From contig NZ_JAATOX010000012.1 in NCBI RefSeq assembly GCF_011806385.1, positions 1 to 57,942 of the forward strand: a stretch of DNA of 57,942 nucleotides, in the 5' to 3' direction. The position numbers and the translations under genes are program-made. The DNA comes from Phaeobacter sp. HF9A (GTDB taxonomy: Bacteria > Pseudomonadota > Alphaproteobacteria > Rhodobacterales > Rhodobacteraceae). Every line of letters starts with the position of its first letter. The first letter of the stretch is position 1. Positions 48,439 through 56,363 of this stretch are shown piece after piece. Below the pieces are notes generated by a model that saw only the letters and a program-made list of their open reading frames with translations, was not told the origin of the DNA and did not search any database.

Positions 48439-48480
48439 GCGGGGGCCAGCCCCCGCGCCCCCGGGATATTTTTGAAAAGA
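48439..48480. repeat. GC-rich hairpin with AT tail, likely dispersed Rhodobacteraceae repeat
   Basis: GCGGGGGC (48439-48446), CA, GCCCCCGC (48449-48456) is a perfect 8-bp stem. It is followed by CCCCCGGGATATTTTTGAAAAGA. The tail is of a kind I remember seeing many times in Rhodobacteraceae intergenic DNA. Copies elsewhere cannot be checked here. It lies between the GS-like and ALDH genes. Confidence 0.55.
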
Positions 48481-48527
48481 TGAAAGCGTAGCGAGGTCGC
48501 GACAGGCGCCCTCCGAGGAGTTGGCCA

Positions 48528-49910
48528 ATGGGCAAGACACTGAACTGTATTTCGCCGATCGACGGATCGGTCTTTGCAAGTCGCGAGACACTGACGCTGG
48601 AGGCGGCCCGCGCTGAGGTTGCGCAGGTCCGTGCGGCACAAAAAGCCTGGGCCGCACGCCCGCTGCAAGAGCGTATTGATCTGGTCATGGCTGGGGTTGC
48701 CGCCGTTGGCGCGATGAATGACGAGATCGTGCCGGAACTGGCCCATATGATGGGGCGCCCCGTGCGCTTTGGCGGAGAATTTGGCGGGTTCAACGAGCGT
48801 GCCAGCCATATGGCCGAGATCGCTGCAACGGCGCTGGCGGATATCGAGGTCGGCGAAGATGCGACCTTCAAACGCTACATCAAGCGCCTGCCGCATGGGG
48901 TGGTTTTTGTCGTCGCCCCCTGGAACTACCCCTATATGACCGCGATCAACACCGTTGCGCCGGCGCTGATCGCCGGCAATACCGTGGTACTCAAACATGC
49001 CACCCAGACCCTGCTGGTGGGCGAGCGCATGGCGCAGGCTTTCCATTCCGTGGGGGTGCCGGAGGATGTGTTCAGGAATGTTTTCCTGGATCACGACACC
49101 ACATCGGCGCTGATTGCCGAGCGGGCGTTTGATTTTGTGAACTTTACCGGCTCCGTTGGCGGTGGTCAGGCGATGGAACGCGCGGCGGCGGGCACCTTTA
49201 CCGGTGTCGGCACCGAGCTGGGCGGCAAGGATCCCGGCTATGTCATGGAAGACGCCGATCTGGATGCGGCGGTGGACACGCTGATCGACGGTGCCATGTT
49301 CAACTCGGGCCAGTGTTGCTGTGGGATCGAGCGGATCTACGTGCATGAGAGCCTTTACGACGCCTTTGTTGAAAAAGCTGTCGCGCTGGTCAACGGCTAC
49401 AAACTGGGCAACCCGCTGGACGGTGAGGCCACCATCGGCCCGATGGCCAATGTGCGCTTTGCCCGGGAGGTGCGCGATCAGATCGACGAGGCGGTGGCGC
49501 AGGGCGCGGTGGCGCATATCGCGCCGATGGCGGCCGATGATGGCGGCGCCTATCTGACGCCGCAGATCCTGACCAATGTCACCCATGAGATGCGGGTGAT
49601 GCGCGACGAGAGCTTTGGCCCGGTTGTGGGCATCATGAAGGTGTCCTCGGACGAGGAAGCCATTGTGCTAATGAACGACAGCGACTTCGGCCTCACGGCC
49701 TCGCTCTGGACGAAGGATCTGGAGCGTGCGCAGGCGGTGGGCGATCAAATCGAGACCGGCACTGTCTTTATGAACCGCGCTGATTACCTTGATCCCGGCT
49801 TGTGCTGGACCGGTTGCAAGAACACCGGGCGGGGTGGCGGTCTGTCTGTCATCGGCTATCAGAATCTGACACGGCCCAAGTCCTATCACCTGAAAAAAGT
49901 CACCGGCTGA
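48528..49910 (+). CDS. NAD(P)-dependent aldehyde dehydrogenase
   Basis: 460 residues. ALDH landmarks: VAPWNYPYMTAINTVAPALIAGNTVVLKHA (about 127-156), FTGSVGGG (Rossmann loop, about 206), catalytic Glu in GTELGGKDPG (about 228) and catalytic Cys in NSGQCCCGIERI (about 262-264, three consecutive Cys). GAGGAG lies before the ATG. It is likely to oxidise the aldehyde produced by the iron alcohol dehydrogenase that follows, probably a gamma-glutamyl amino-aldehyde by analogy with PuuC (inference). Confidence 0.92.
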   Translation: MGKTLNCISPIDGSVFASRETLTLEAARAEVAQVRAAQKAWAARPLQERIDLVMAGVAAVGAMNDEIVPELAHMMGRPVRFGGEFGGFNERASHMAEIAATALADIEVGEDATFKRYIKRLPHGVVFVVAPWNYPYMTAINTVAPALIAGNTVVLKHATQTLLVGERMAQAFHSVGVPEDVFRNVFLDHDTTSALIAERAFDFVNFTGSVGGGQAMERAAAGTFTGVGTELGGKDPGYVMEDADLDAAVDTLIDGAMFNSGQCCCGIERIYVHESLYDAFVEKAVALVNGYKLGNPLDGEATIGPMANVRFAREVRDQIDEAVAQGAVAHIAPMAADDGGAYLTPQILTNVTHEMRVMRDESFGPVVGIMKVSSDEEAIVLMNDSDFGLTASLWTKDLERAQAVGDQIETGTVFMNRADYLDPGLCWTGCKNTGRGGGLSVIGYQNLTRPKSYHLKKVTG

Positions 49911-49919
49911 TGTTTCTCC

Positions 49920-49939
49920 CCGGACCCTGAGCGGTCCGG
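49920..49939. promoter_or_regulatory. Hairpin between ALDH and alcohol dehydrogenase genes
   Basis: CCGGACC (49920-49926) and GGTCCGG (49933-49939) form a perfect 7-bp stem with a 6-nt loop, followed by CATCCTTTCT. It could be a weak terminator or stabiliser; the third structured spacer in this operon. Confidence 0.5.
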
Positions 49940-50016
49940 CATCCTTTCTGCGCCTTGCGTGGGCGCGATTTCACCTACTGGCCATTGCGCCAGCCACTTC
50001 ACGAAAGGCACTGCTT

Positions 50017-51162
50017 ATGTCTCTCATCGGAAATTGGTCCTATCCGACCGCTATCAAATTCGGCGCAGGCCGGATCAAGGAACTGGCCGAGGCCTGTGCC
50101 CAGGCGGGGATCAGCAAACCGCTCCTGGTTACCGACAAAGGGCTTGCGAGCTTGCCCGTCACCCAATCCACGCTGGATATCATGGAGGCCGCTGGCCTTG
50201 GCCGCGCGATGTTCTCCGAGGTGGATCCCAACCCGAACGAGAAAAATCTCGAAGCCGGTGTCGAGGCCTACAAGGCCGGTGGTCATGACGGCGTGATCGC
50301 CTTCGGCGGCGGTTCGGGGCTGGATCTGGGCAAGATGGTCGCCTTTATGGCCGGTCAAACCCGCCCGATCTGGGATTTTGAGGATATCGGCGATTGGTGG
50401 ACCCGCGCCGATGCCGATGCGATCGCACCGATCATCGCGGTGCCGACCACCGCAGGTACCGGATCAGAGGTTGGTCGCGCCTCGGTGATCACCGATAGCG
50501 TGACGCATCAAAAGAAGATCATTTTCCACCCGAAGGTTCTGCCCTCGGTGGTGATCTGTGATCCCGAACTCACCGTCGGCATGCCGAAATTCATCACCGC
50601 AGGCACCGGCCTGGATGCCTTTGCCCATTGTGTCGAGGCGTTTTCCTCGCCGCATTATCACCCGATGTCGCAGGGCATCGCGCTGGAGGGGATGCGCCTG
50701 GTCAAGGAGTATCTGCCGCGTGCCTATGCCGATGGCAGTGACCTGGAAGCGCGGGCGCATATGATGTCGGCGGCGGCCATGGGGGCCACCGCATTCCAGA
50801 AAGGTCTCGGTGCGATCCATGCCATGAGTCACCCGATCGGGGCGCATTTCAACACCCACCACGGCACCACCAACGCGGTTTGCATGCCGGCGGTTCTGGC
50901 CTTCAACGCCAGCGCGATTTCCGACCGTTTTGACATGGCGGCGGCCTATCTCGGTATCGCGGGCGGCTTTGAGGGCTTTCAGAGCTTTGTGCAGGGGTTC
51001 AACGACAGTTTTGAGATCCCGCGCAAGCTCTCTGATCTTGGGGTCACCGAAGACGCGATCCCGGCATTGGTCAAGGATGCCCTCATCGACCCCAGCTGTG
51101 GCGGCAATCCGATCGAGCTGACCGAAGCAAATCTGACCGCGCTCTTTCAAGAGGCGCTCTAA
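50017..51162 (+). CDS. Iron-containing alcohol dehydrogenase
   Basis: 381 residues, group III ADH. GGGSGLDLGKMVAFM near 93-107 binds the cofactor phosphate (GGGS). Metal ligands are Asp in GTGLDAFAHCVEAF (about 200), His in the same motif, and two more His in GAIHAMSHPIGAHFNTHHG (about 265-285). It interconverts an alcohol and aldehyde with NAD(H). After the GS-like ligase and ALDH genes, oxidation of a glutamylated amino-alcohol fits (inference). A strong terminator follows, so this closes the operon. Confidence 0.93.
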   Translation: MSLIGNWSYPTAIKFGAGRIKELAEACAQAGISKPLLVTDKGLASLPVTQSTLDIMEAAGLGRAMFSEVDPNPNEKNLEAGVEAYKAGGHDGVIAFGGGSGLDLGKMVAFMAGQTRPIWDFEDIGDWWTRADADAIAPIIAVPTTAGTGSEVGRASVITDSVTHQKKIIFHPKVLPSVVICDPELTVGMPKFITAGTGLDAFAHCVEAFSSPHYHPMSQGIALEGMRLVKEYLPRAYADGSDLEARAHMMSAAAMGATAFQKGLGAIHAMSHPIGAHFNTHHGTTNAVCMPAVLAFNASAISDRFDMAAAYLGIAGGFEGFQSFVQGFNDSFEIPRKLSDLGVTEDAIPALVKDALIDPSCGGNPIELTEANLTALFQEAL

Positions 51163-51179
51163 ACACCTTGAAGGTAAGA

Positions 51180-51209
51180 AAAGCCACGCCTGCCGGGCGT
51201 GGCTTTTTT
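51180..51209 (+). terminator. Rho-independent terminator after the alcohol dehydrogenase gene
   Basis: AGCCACGCC (51182-51190) and GGCGTGGCT (51196-51204) form a perfect 9-bp stem with a 5-nt loop, ending in a T-run (51204-51209). The upstream A-rich stretch lets it act on both strands, which also serves the convergent GGDEF-EAL gene. Confidence 0.95.
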
Positions 51210-51262
51210 GTTGGCGCGGGTTGGCGCGACGGGCGGGGGCGTGCTGCGCGGCGGGAAAGGGG

Positions 51263-52897
51263 TCACTTTCCAGAGGCATGCAGCGCCGCGTATTCGCATT
51301 TCATCCAGCGCGCGGCGAAGTCATCCGCTGATACGGGGCGGCTGAAGTAATAGCCCTGCGCATGGGTGCAACCCAGTGCGATCAGCCGCTCTTTTTGCTC
51401 GCGGGTTTCGATGCCTTCGGCGATGACATTGATGCCCATGCTCCGCCCCATCGCAATGAGGGCGGCAACGATGCGGTCGTCCTTTTGGTCGCGGGGCAGG
51501 TTCTTGATAAACTGCCGATCCAGTTTGATCCGGCTGATTGGCAGGTCCTTGAGCATCGCCAGCGAGGAATAGCCGGTTCCGAAATCATCAATGGCCAGAT
51601 CAATGCCTGTCGCGCATAGATCCTCGATGGCGTCGATAGAGGCCCGCATGCGGGGGAACAGGGTGCTTTCCAGGACTTCCAGTTCCAATTTGCGCAGGTC
51701 GATATCGTGCTTTTGCGTATTGCTCAGCAGGAGATTGCTGAAGCCGGGCTGCAACAGGGTCGCCGCCGAGACGTTGATGGAAATCTGATGCGTATCATAG
51801 CCTTCGGCCTTCCAGCGACCGATCTGCGCACAGGCGTGTTGCAGGACAAAATGGTCGATCACCGAGCTTAACCCGCTATCCAGCGCAAGCGGAACAAAAC
51901 CGCCGGGGAACAACATGCCCTTCTGCGGGTGCTGCCAGCGCAGCAGCGCCTCGGCACCGACGCAGCGTCCGGTCCGCAGGTCGATCTGCGGCTGGTAGTG
52001 CAGCAAGAGCTCGTTATTGGCGATGGCATGGTGCAGGTCGTTTTCCAGCTGGAGACTCTCTTCGGTGCGGCGTTCCATATGCTGCGCATGGCAGCTGATC
52101 TGGCCGCGCCCCTTTGATTTGGCATGGCTCAGGGAGACCTTGGCCGCCTGCATCAGATCGCGGTAACTGTGACCATCCGCAGGGTATTGCGCGATGCCGA
52201 TGCTGGCGCTCAATCGACAGGTCAGCCCCTCGGCGGTGACCTCATCGCCAAGGGCTGCGGCGATCTCCTTTGCCAGCTGTTCCAGGCAATCTTCGGCAGA
52301 TAGGCGCTCCACGAGCAGCAGAAATTCATCGCCGCCCAGCGTGCCGATGGTCAGCCCGGGACGAGGGCTGGAGCGCAGCGCCGCGGTAAAGCGCATAAGG
52401 ACCTGATCGCCCACCTCATCGCCCATATGGTCGTTGATGTCCCGAAAACGATCCAGATCAACCAGCATGAGCGCCAGTTGTTCGCCCTTGGCTGCGGCGC
52501 GCGCCAGGGCCTGGGTGATCTGGCTCTTGATGCTGAGCCGCGTATGCAAAGGAAGCGGAAGCGTCGTGTTCTCTGCGGCGGGGGCAACGCCGTCGCCTTT
52601 GGCCTGGCCATCCGCATGTCTCTCCTTGTTGGGTATTGGCTGCGGCCCATGGCGCCGGGTGGCGGGGGGCAGCAGGCGCGTGGCCTGGCCTTGTGCCGCC
52701 TGACGTCGCATGTGCAGAACAGTGCTGAGCAGATAGCCTCCGGCAAAGGCGAGAGCGACCAAACAGGCCAGAACCGCGACCATTGCAGGGGGAGACATCA
52801 TCGCTATGCCCCCCGACGCACCTGGCACGGGGATCGCAAGGCGTATGGCAGGATCGCTCGCGCCATGTTGTGCGGTGGTCGCGGTGCAGGGCGACAT
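51263..52897 (-). CDS. Cyclic di-GMP enzyme, GGDEF plus EAL domains, membrane-anchored
   Basis: 544 residues. One membrane helix lies at about 37-62. The GGDEF domain (about 118-270) has an intact GGDEF at 188-192 but no RxxD inhibitory site before it. The EAL domain (about 285-535) has EAL at 316-318 and the downstream acidic motifs (DDFGTGYSSL, KLDRQFI, EGIET). Both catalytic sites look complete, so it could make and break cyclic di-GMP; one usually dominates. AAGGAG lies only 3 nt from the ATG at 52897, so a start at 52801 is possible. No sensor domain beyond the helix is recognised. Confidence 0.93.
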   Translation of the reverse strand: MSPCTATTAQHGASDPAIRLAIPVPGASGGIAMMSPPAMVAVLACLVALAFAGGYLLSTVLHMRRQAAQGQATRLLPPATRRHGPQPIPNKERHADGQAKGDGVAPAAENTTLPLPLHTRLSIKSQITQALARAAAKGEQLALMLVDLDRFRDINDHMGDEVGDQVLMRFTAALRSSPRPGLTIGTLGGDEFLLLVERLSAEDCLEQLAKEIAAALGDEVTAEGLTCRLSASIGIAQYPADGHSYRDLMQAAKVSLSHAKSKGRGQISCHAQHMERRTEESLQLENDLHHAIANNELLLHYQPQIDLRTGRCVGAEALLRWQHPQKGMLFPGGFVPLALDSGLSSVIDHFVLQHACAQIGRWKAEGYDTHQISINVSAATLLQPGFSNLLLSNTQKHDIDLRKLELEVLESTLFPRMRASIDAIEDLCATGIDLAIDDFGTGYSSLAMLKDLPISRIKLDRQFIKNLPRDQKDDRIVAALIAMGRSMGINVIAEGIETREQKERLIALGCTHAQGYYFSRPVSADDFAARWMKCEYAALHASGK

Positions 52898-53134
52898 ATG
52901 CTCCTTAAAGAAGCTATGCCACGCAGTCTCGCAACCGCCTGTGCCCGTCCTCCTCCGCGCAACCTCTGATCCTCCTGTGTTCTGATTCAGGGTAGCGTAA
53001 GTGCTTATTATGTCAACTATAGGTTGTTGATCGTCTCGCCTCCCCGGCGGGCGTGCCGGTCAGAAGGCAATAAAACCCTTGCGCGGCGCGGGATGGCTTT
53101 GCAGTAGATCATGCAGGACCACGACGGAGGCACC

Positions 53135-53563
53135 ATGGACGATCTGGATCGCCGGATCATCGCCGCACTGCAAGCGAATGCCCGGGAGAGCACAACCAAA
53201 CTGGCGGCAAAGCTTGGGGTGGCGCGCACCACCGTTCACGAGCGGATCACCCGGCTGGAAGAGCGCGGCATCATTGCCGGCTATACGGTGGTGTTGCGAG
53301 AGGCGGATGAGGGCAACACCGTGATGGTGGTGGTGCTGCTTGAGGTGCAACAAAAAGACACCAGCCGCATTGTCAAACGTCTGGAGGCCTATCCCGAAAT
53401 TCGCCAATGCCTGTCGATCAATGGCGAGTATGATCTGATGGTCTCGGCCGAGGCGCCCCGGATCGAGGATCTGGACATTCTGGTGGATGAGGTCGGGCGC
53501 ATGCCGGGGGTGCAGCGGACCAATACGCTGGTGGTGTTTGGGCGTCGTATCGACCGAACCTGA
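53135..53563 (+). CDS. Lrp/AsnC-family regulator
   Basis: 142 residues from the ATG at 53135 (GGAGG 5 nt upstream; an earlier ATG at 53111 lacks one). Helix-turn-helix at about 1-50 (DLDRRIIAALQANARESTTKLAAKLGVARTTVHERITRLEERGII). The RAM/effector domain follows (EIRQCLSINGEYDLMVSAEAPRIEDLDILVDEVGRMPGV). It is 118 bp upstream of the lysine-catabolic pair on the same strand and is the likely lysine- or aminoadipate-responsive regulator. Confidence 0.92.
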   Translation: MDDLDRRIIAALQANARESTTKLAAKLGVARTTVHERITRLEERGIIAGYTVVLREADEGNTVMVVVLLEVQQKDTSRIVKRLEAYPEIRQCLSINGEYDLMVSAEAPRIEDLDILVDEVGRMPGVQRTNTLVVFGRRIDRT

Positions 53564-53680
53564 CGCTATGACGGAGCTTTCGTCGATTTGGCGGTAATCC
53601 GCGTCAATCCGACAATCCTCGCCCTACAATATGAACAAATGTCCCTGCATCCTCATAAAAAACAAGGAGGTGCGGGTCAT

Positions 53681-54790
53681 ATGCGATGGAATATCTGTAT
53701 CGTCGGGGCGGGCAAGATCGGGCAGATGATTGCCACGCTGCTGAAAATGTCGCCCAACTACCAGGTGACGCTTGCGGATCACGATTTGGCGGCGCTTGGC
53801 GCGGTTTCTGACCTTGGGGTCCCAACCCGCCAGATCGACGCCAAGGATCCCGACGATCTGGCCAGAGGGCTGGCGGGGTTTGACGCCGTCATCTCTGCCG
53901 CGCCGTATTTCCTGACGCCCGCTATCGCCACGGCGGCCAAATCCGCCCGCGCGCATTACTTTGACCTGACCGAGGACGTCGCCGCCACTGACGCCGTGCG
54001 CGCGCTGGCCCAGGGCAGCGCGACCGTCTTTATGCCGCAATGTGGCCTTGCCCCGGGGTTTGTCGGCATCGCAGGCGCGGCGCTGGCGGCGGAGTTTGAC
54101 ACCTTGGACAGCCTGCACATGCGGGTCGGCGCGCTGCCAAAGTTCCCGACAAACGCGCTGAAGTACAATCTGACCTGGTCCACCGATGGGCTGATCAACG
54201 AATATTGCAATCCCTGCGACGCCATCGTCGCCGGAGAGCGAACCAAGACCGCGCCGCTGGAAGACTACGAACGCCTTGGTCTCGATGGGGTGGAATACGA
54301 ATGTTTCAACACCTCGGGCGGGCTCGGCACCCTGCCGGAAACGCTGGAGGGCAAGGCGCGGGCCGTGTCCTATCGCTCGATCCGCTATCCGGGGCACTGC
54401 GATATCCTGAAACTGCTGTTGCATGATCTCGGACTTGAGCGTCGGCGCGACCTCTTGAAGGAGATTTTTGAAACCGCGCTGCCGCGCACCGATCAGGACG
54501 TTGTGCTGGTCTATTGCACCGCGCGCGGACAGATCAACGGCGCGCTGCGTGAAAAAAGCCTGATCAACAAGAGCTTTTCTCGTCAGATCGGCGATCAGAC
54601 CTGGAGCGCGATCCAGGTGACCACGGCGGCCGGGGTGCTTGGCGTTGTGGATCTGGTGCGGCGGGGGCGACTGCCGCAACAGGGCTTCCTGCGGCAGGAA
54701 CAAGTGGCGCTAAACGCCTTTTTAGAGACTGAATTTGGCCAGCTCTACCGGGCTGGTGACCTGGACCACATGACAATGGCGGCTGAGTGA
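53681..54790 (+). CDS. Saccharopine dehydrogenase-family oxidoreductase (L-lysine 6-dehydrogenase or SDH)
   Basis: 369 residues from the ATG at 53681, preceded by AAGGAGGT; the open extension to 53588 covers the promoter. Rossmann motif [10 protein letters not shown] (about 5-14) and the family core [13 protein letters not shown] (about 123). [29 protein letters not shown] lies near 156-184. This core is shared by L-lysine 6-dehydrogenases and some saccharopine dehydrogenases. No lysine-ketoglutarate reductase is adjacent, which favours direct lysine deamination to aminoadipate semialdehyde (inference). Its stop overlaps the next ATG by one base. Confidence 0.85.
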   Translation: MRWNICIVGAGKIGQMIATLLKMSPNYQVTLADHDLAALGAVSDLGVPTRQIDAKDPDDLARGLAGFDAVISAAPYFLTPAIATAAKSARAHYFDLTEDVAATDAVRALAQGSATVFMPQCGLAPGFVGIAGAALAAEFDTLDSLHMRVGALPKFPTNALKYNLTWSTDGLINEYCNPCDAIVAGERTKTAPLEDYERLGLDGVEYECFNTSGGLGTLPETLEGKARAVSYRSIRYPGHCDILKLLLHDLGLERRRDLLKEIFETALPRTDQDVVLVYCTARGQINGALREKSLINKSFSRQIGDQTWSAIQVTTAAGVLGVVDLVRRGRLPQQGFLRQEQVALNAFLETEFGQLYRAGDLDHMTMAAE

Positions 54791-56307
54791 TGAAAGATAT
54801 GACACAGACAGTAGACGACATTCTGAAAACCTTCGGCCTCGACGCGGGCATCCTCAGCGGCGGCACCCGTGCGGTGCATTCCCCGATCGACGGTCGCCTG
54901 CTGGCAGAGCTGAAGGACACCCCGGTCAGCGACATGCCCGCGATCCTCGCGCGCGCTCAGGCGGCCTTCAAGGTTTGGCGTCTGGTGCCTGCCCCCCGCC
55001 GTGGCGAGCTGATCCGCCTGCTGGGCGAGGAGCTGCGCGCCGCCAAGGAGGATCTTGGCGCGCTGGTCAGCTGGGAGGCGGGCAAGATCACCTCCGAGGG
55101 CCTTGGCGAGGTGCAGGAGATGATCGACATCTGCGATTTCGCAGTCGGGCAGTCGCGCCAGCTTTATGGTCTGACCATCGCGTCGGAACGACCGGGCCAC
55201 AGCATGCGGGAAACCTGGCAGCCGGTCGGGCCGGTGGGCGTGATCTCCGCCTTTAACTTTCCGGTGGCGGTCTGGTCCTGGAACACGGCGCTGGCGATTG
55301 TCTGTGGCGATCCGGTGATCTGGAAACCGTCGGAGAAAACCCCGCTGACGGCGATGGCCTGCGCCAGGATCTTTGAACGCGCACTGGCCCGTTTCGGCGA
55401 TGACGCGCCCGAGGGGCTGCTGCAACTGCTGATCGGTGATGCCGACCTGGGCAAGGCGCTGGTTGCAAGCCCGATGGTGCCGGTGATCTCCGCCACCGGC
55501 TCCACCCGCATGGGGCGCGCGGTCGCGCCTGTGGTCGCGGAACGCTTTGGCAAATGCATTCTGGAGCTGGGCGGCAACAACGCGATGATCGTCGCGCCCT
55601 CGGCGGACCTGGAAATGGCGGTGCGCGCCATTGTGTTCTCCGCCGTTGGCACCGCCGGTCAACGCTGCACCACCCTGCGCCGCCTGATCGTGCATAACTC
55701 GATCCGCGCGGATCTGGTGAAACGCCTGAAATCCGCCTATGCGGGCCTGCCCATTGGCGACCCGCTCGCCGAGGGCACCCTGGTGGGGCCGCTGGTGGAT
55801 GAGGCCGCAGGCGAGGCAATGACGGCCGCGCTCCGTGCGGCGGAGGCCGAGGGCGGCACCGTGCATGGCGGCGCACGGGTCACCGAGGGCGTACCCGCTG
55901 GTGGTGTCTATATGGCGCCGGCGCTGGTCGAGATGCCAAGCCAGACCGCCAGCGTGAAGGAAGAGACCTTCGCCCCGATCCTCTACGTTATGGGCTATGA
56001 CGATTTTGACCAGGCGCTGGAGATGCAAAACGACGTGCCACAGGGGCTCAGCTCCTGTGTGTTCACGCTCAACCTGCGCGAAGCGGAGGGCTTCCTGACC
56101 GCTGCCGGATCGGATTGCGGCATCGCCAACGTCAATATCGGCCCCTCCGGTGCGGAAATCGGCGGCGCCTTTGGCGGCGAGAAGGAGACCGGCGGCGGGC
56201 GCGAAAGCGGCTCTGATGCATGGAAAGCCTATATGCGGCGGCAAACCAACACGGTGAACTACTCGGCAGAGCTGCCACTGGCGCAGGGGGTCAAATTCGA
56301 CATTTAA
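54790..56307 (+). CDS. Alpha-aminoadipate semialdehyde dehydrogenase (ALDH7 type)
   Basis: 505 residues from the ATG at 54790, or one more from the adjacent GTG. ALDH landmarks: ISAFNFPVAVWSWNTALAIVCGDPVIWKPSEKTP, ATGSTRMGRAV, catalytic Glu in LELGGNNAMI and Cys in GTAGQRCTTLRR. The C-terminus GGAFGGEKETGGGRESGSDAW with the TNTVNYSAELPLAQGVKFDI end is diagnostic of the ALDH7/antiquitin group. It oxidises aminoadipate semialdehyde to 2-aminoadipate, the second step after the upstream dehydrogenase. Confidence 0.95.
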   Translation: MKDMTQTVDDILKTFGLDAGILSGGTRAVHSPIDGRLLAELKDTPVSDMPAILARAQAAFKVWRLVPAPRRGELIRLLGEELRAAKEDLGALVSWEAGKITSEGLGEVQEMIDICDFAVGQSRQLYGLTIASERPGHSMRETWQPVGPVGVISAFNFPVAVWSWNTALAIVCGDPVIWKPSEKTPLTAMACARIFERALARFGDDAPEGLLQLLIGDADLGKALVASPMVPVISATGSTRMGRAVAPVVAERFGKCILELGGNNAMIVAPSADLEMAVRAIVFSAVGTAGQRCTTLRRLIVHNSIRADLVKRLKSAYAGLPIGDPLAEGTLVGPLVDEAAGEAMTAALRAAEAEGGTVHGGARVTEGVPAGGVYMAPALVEMPSQTASVKEETFAPILYVMGYDDFDQALEMQNDVPQGLSSCVFTLNLREAEGFLTAAGSDCGIANVNIGPSGAEIGGAFGGEKETGGGRESGSDAWKAYMRRQTNTVNYSAELPLAQGVKFDI

Positions 56308-56334
56308 CCGCGCTGGGGCTGGCCTGAAACAATG

Positions 56335-56363
56335 CCTCTCCGCCGGCCCCGGCGGGGAGGTTT
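56335..56363. terminator. Bidirectional terminator between ALDH7 and cyclase genes
   Basis: A stem of 11 pairs (56335-56345 with 56350-56360, one G-T pair) around a 4-nt loop, then TTT. It sits between convergent genes and touches the cyclase stop codon. Confidence 0.8.

Noticed and set aside
47193-49586. 797-residue minus-strand frame
   Set aside because: Antisense to the GS-like and ALDH genes, spanning their spacer, with no recognisable domains.
54745-56244. 499-residue minus-strand frame
   Set aside because: Antisense of the ALDH7 gene; Arg/His-rich shadow with no motifs.
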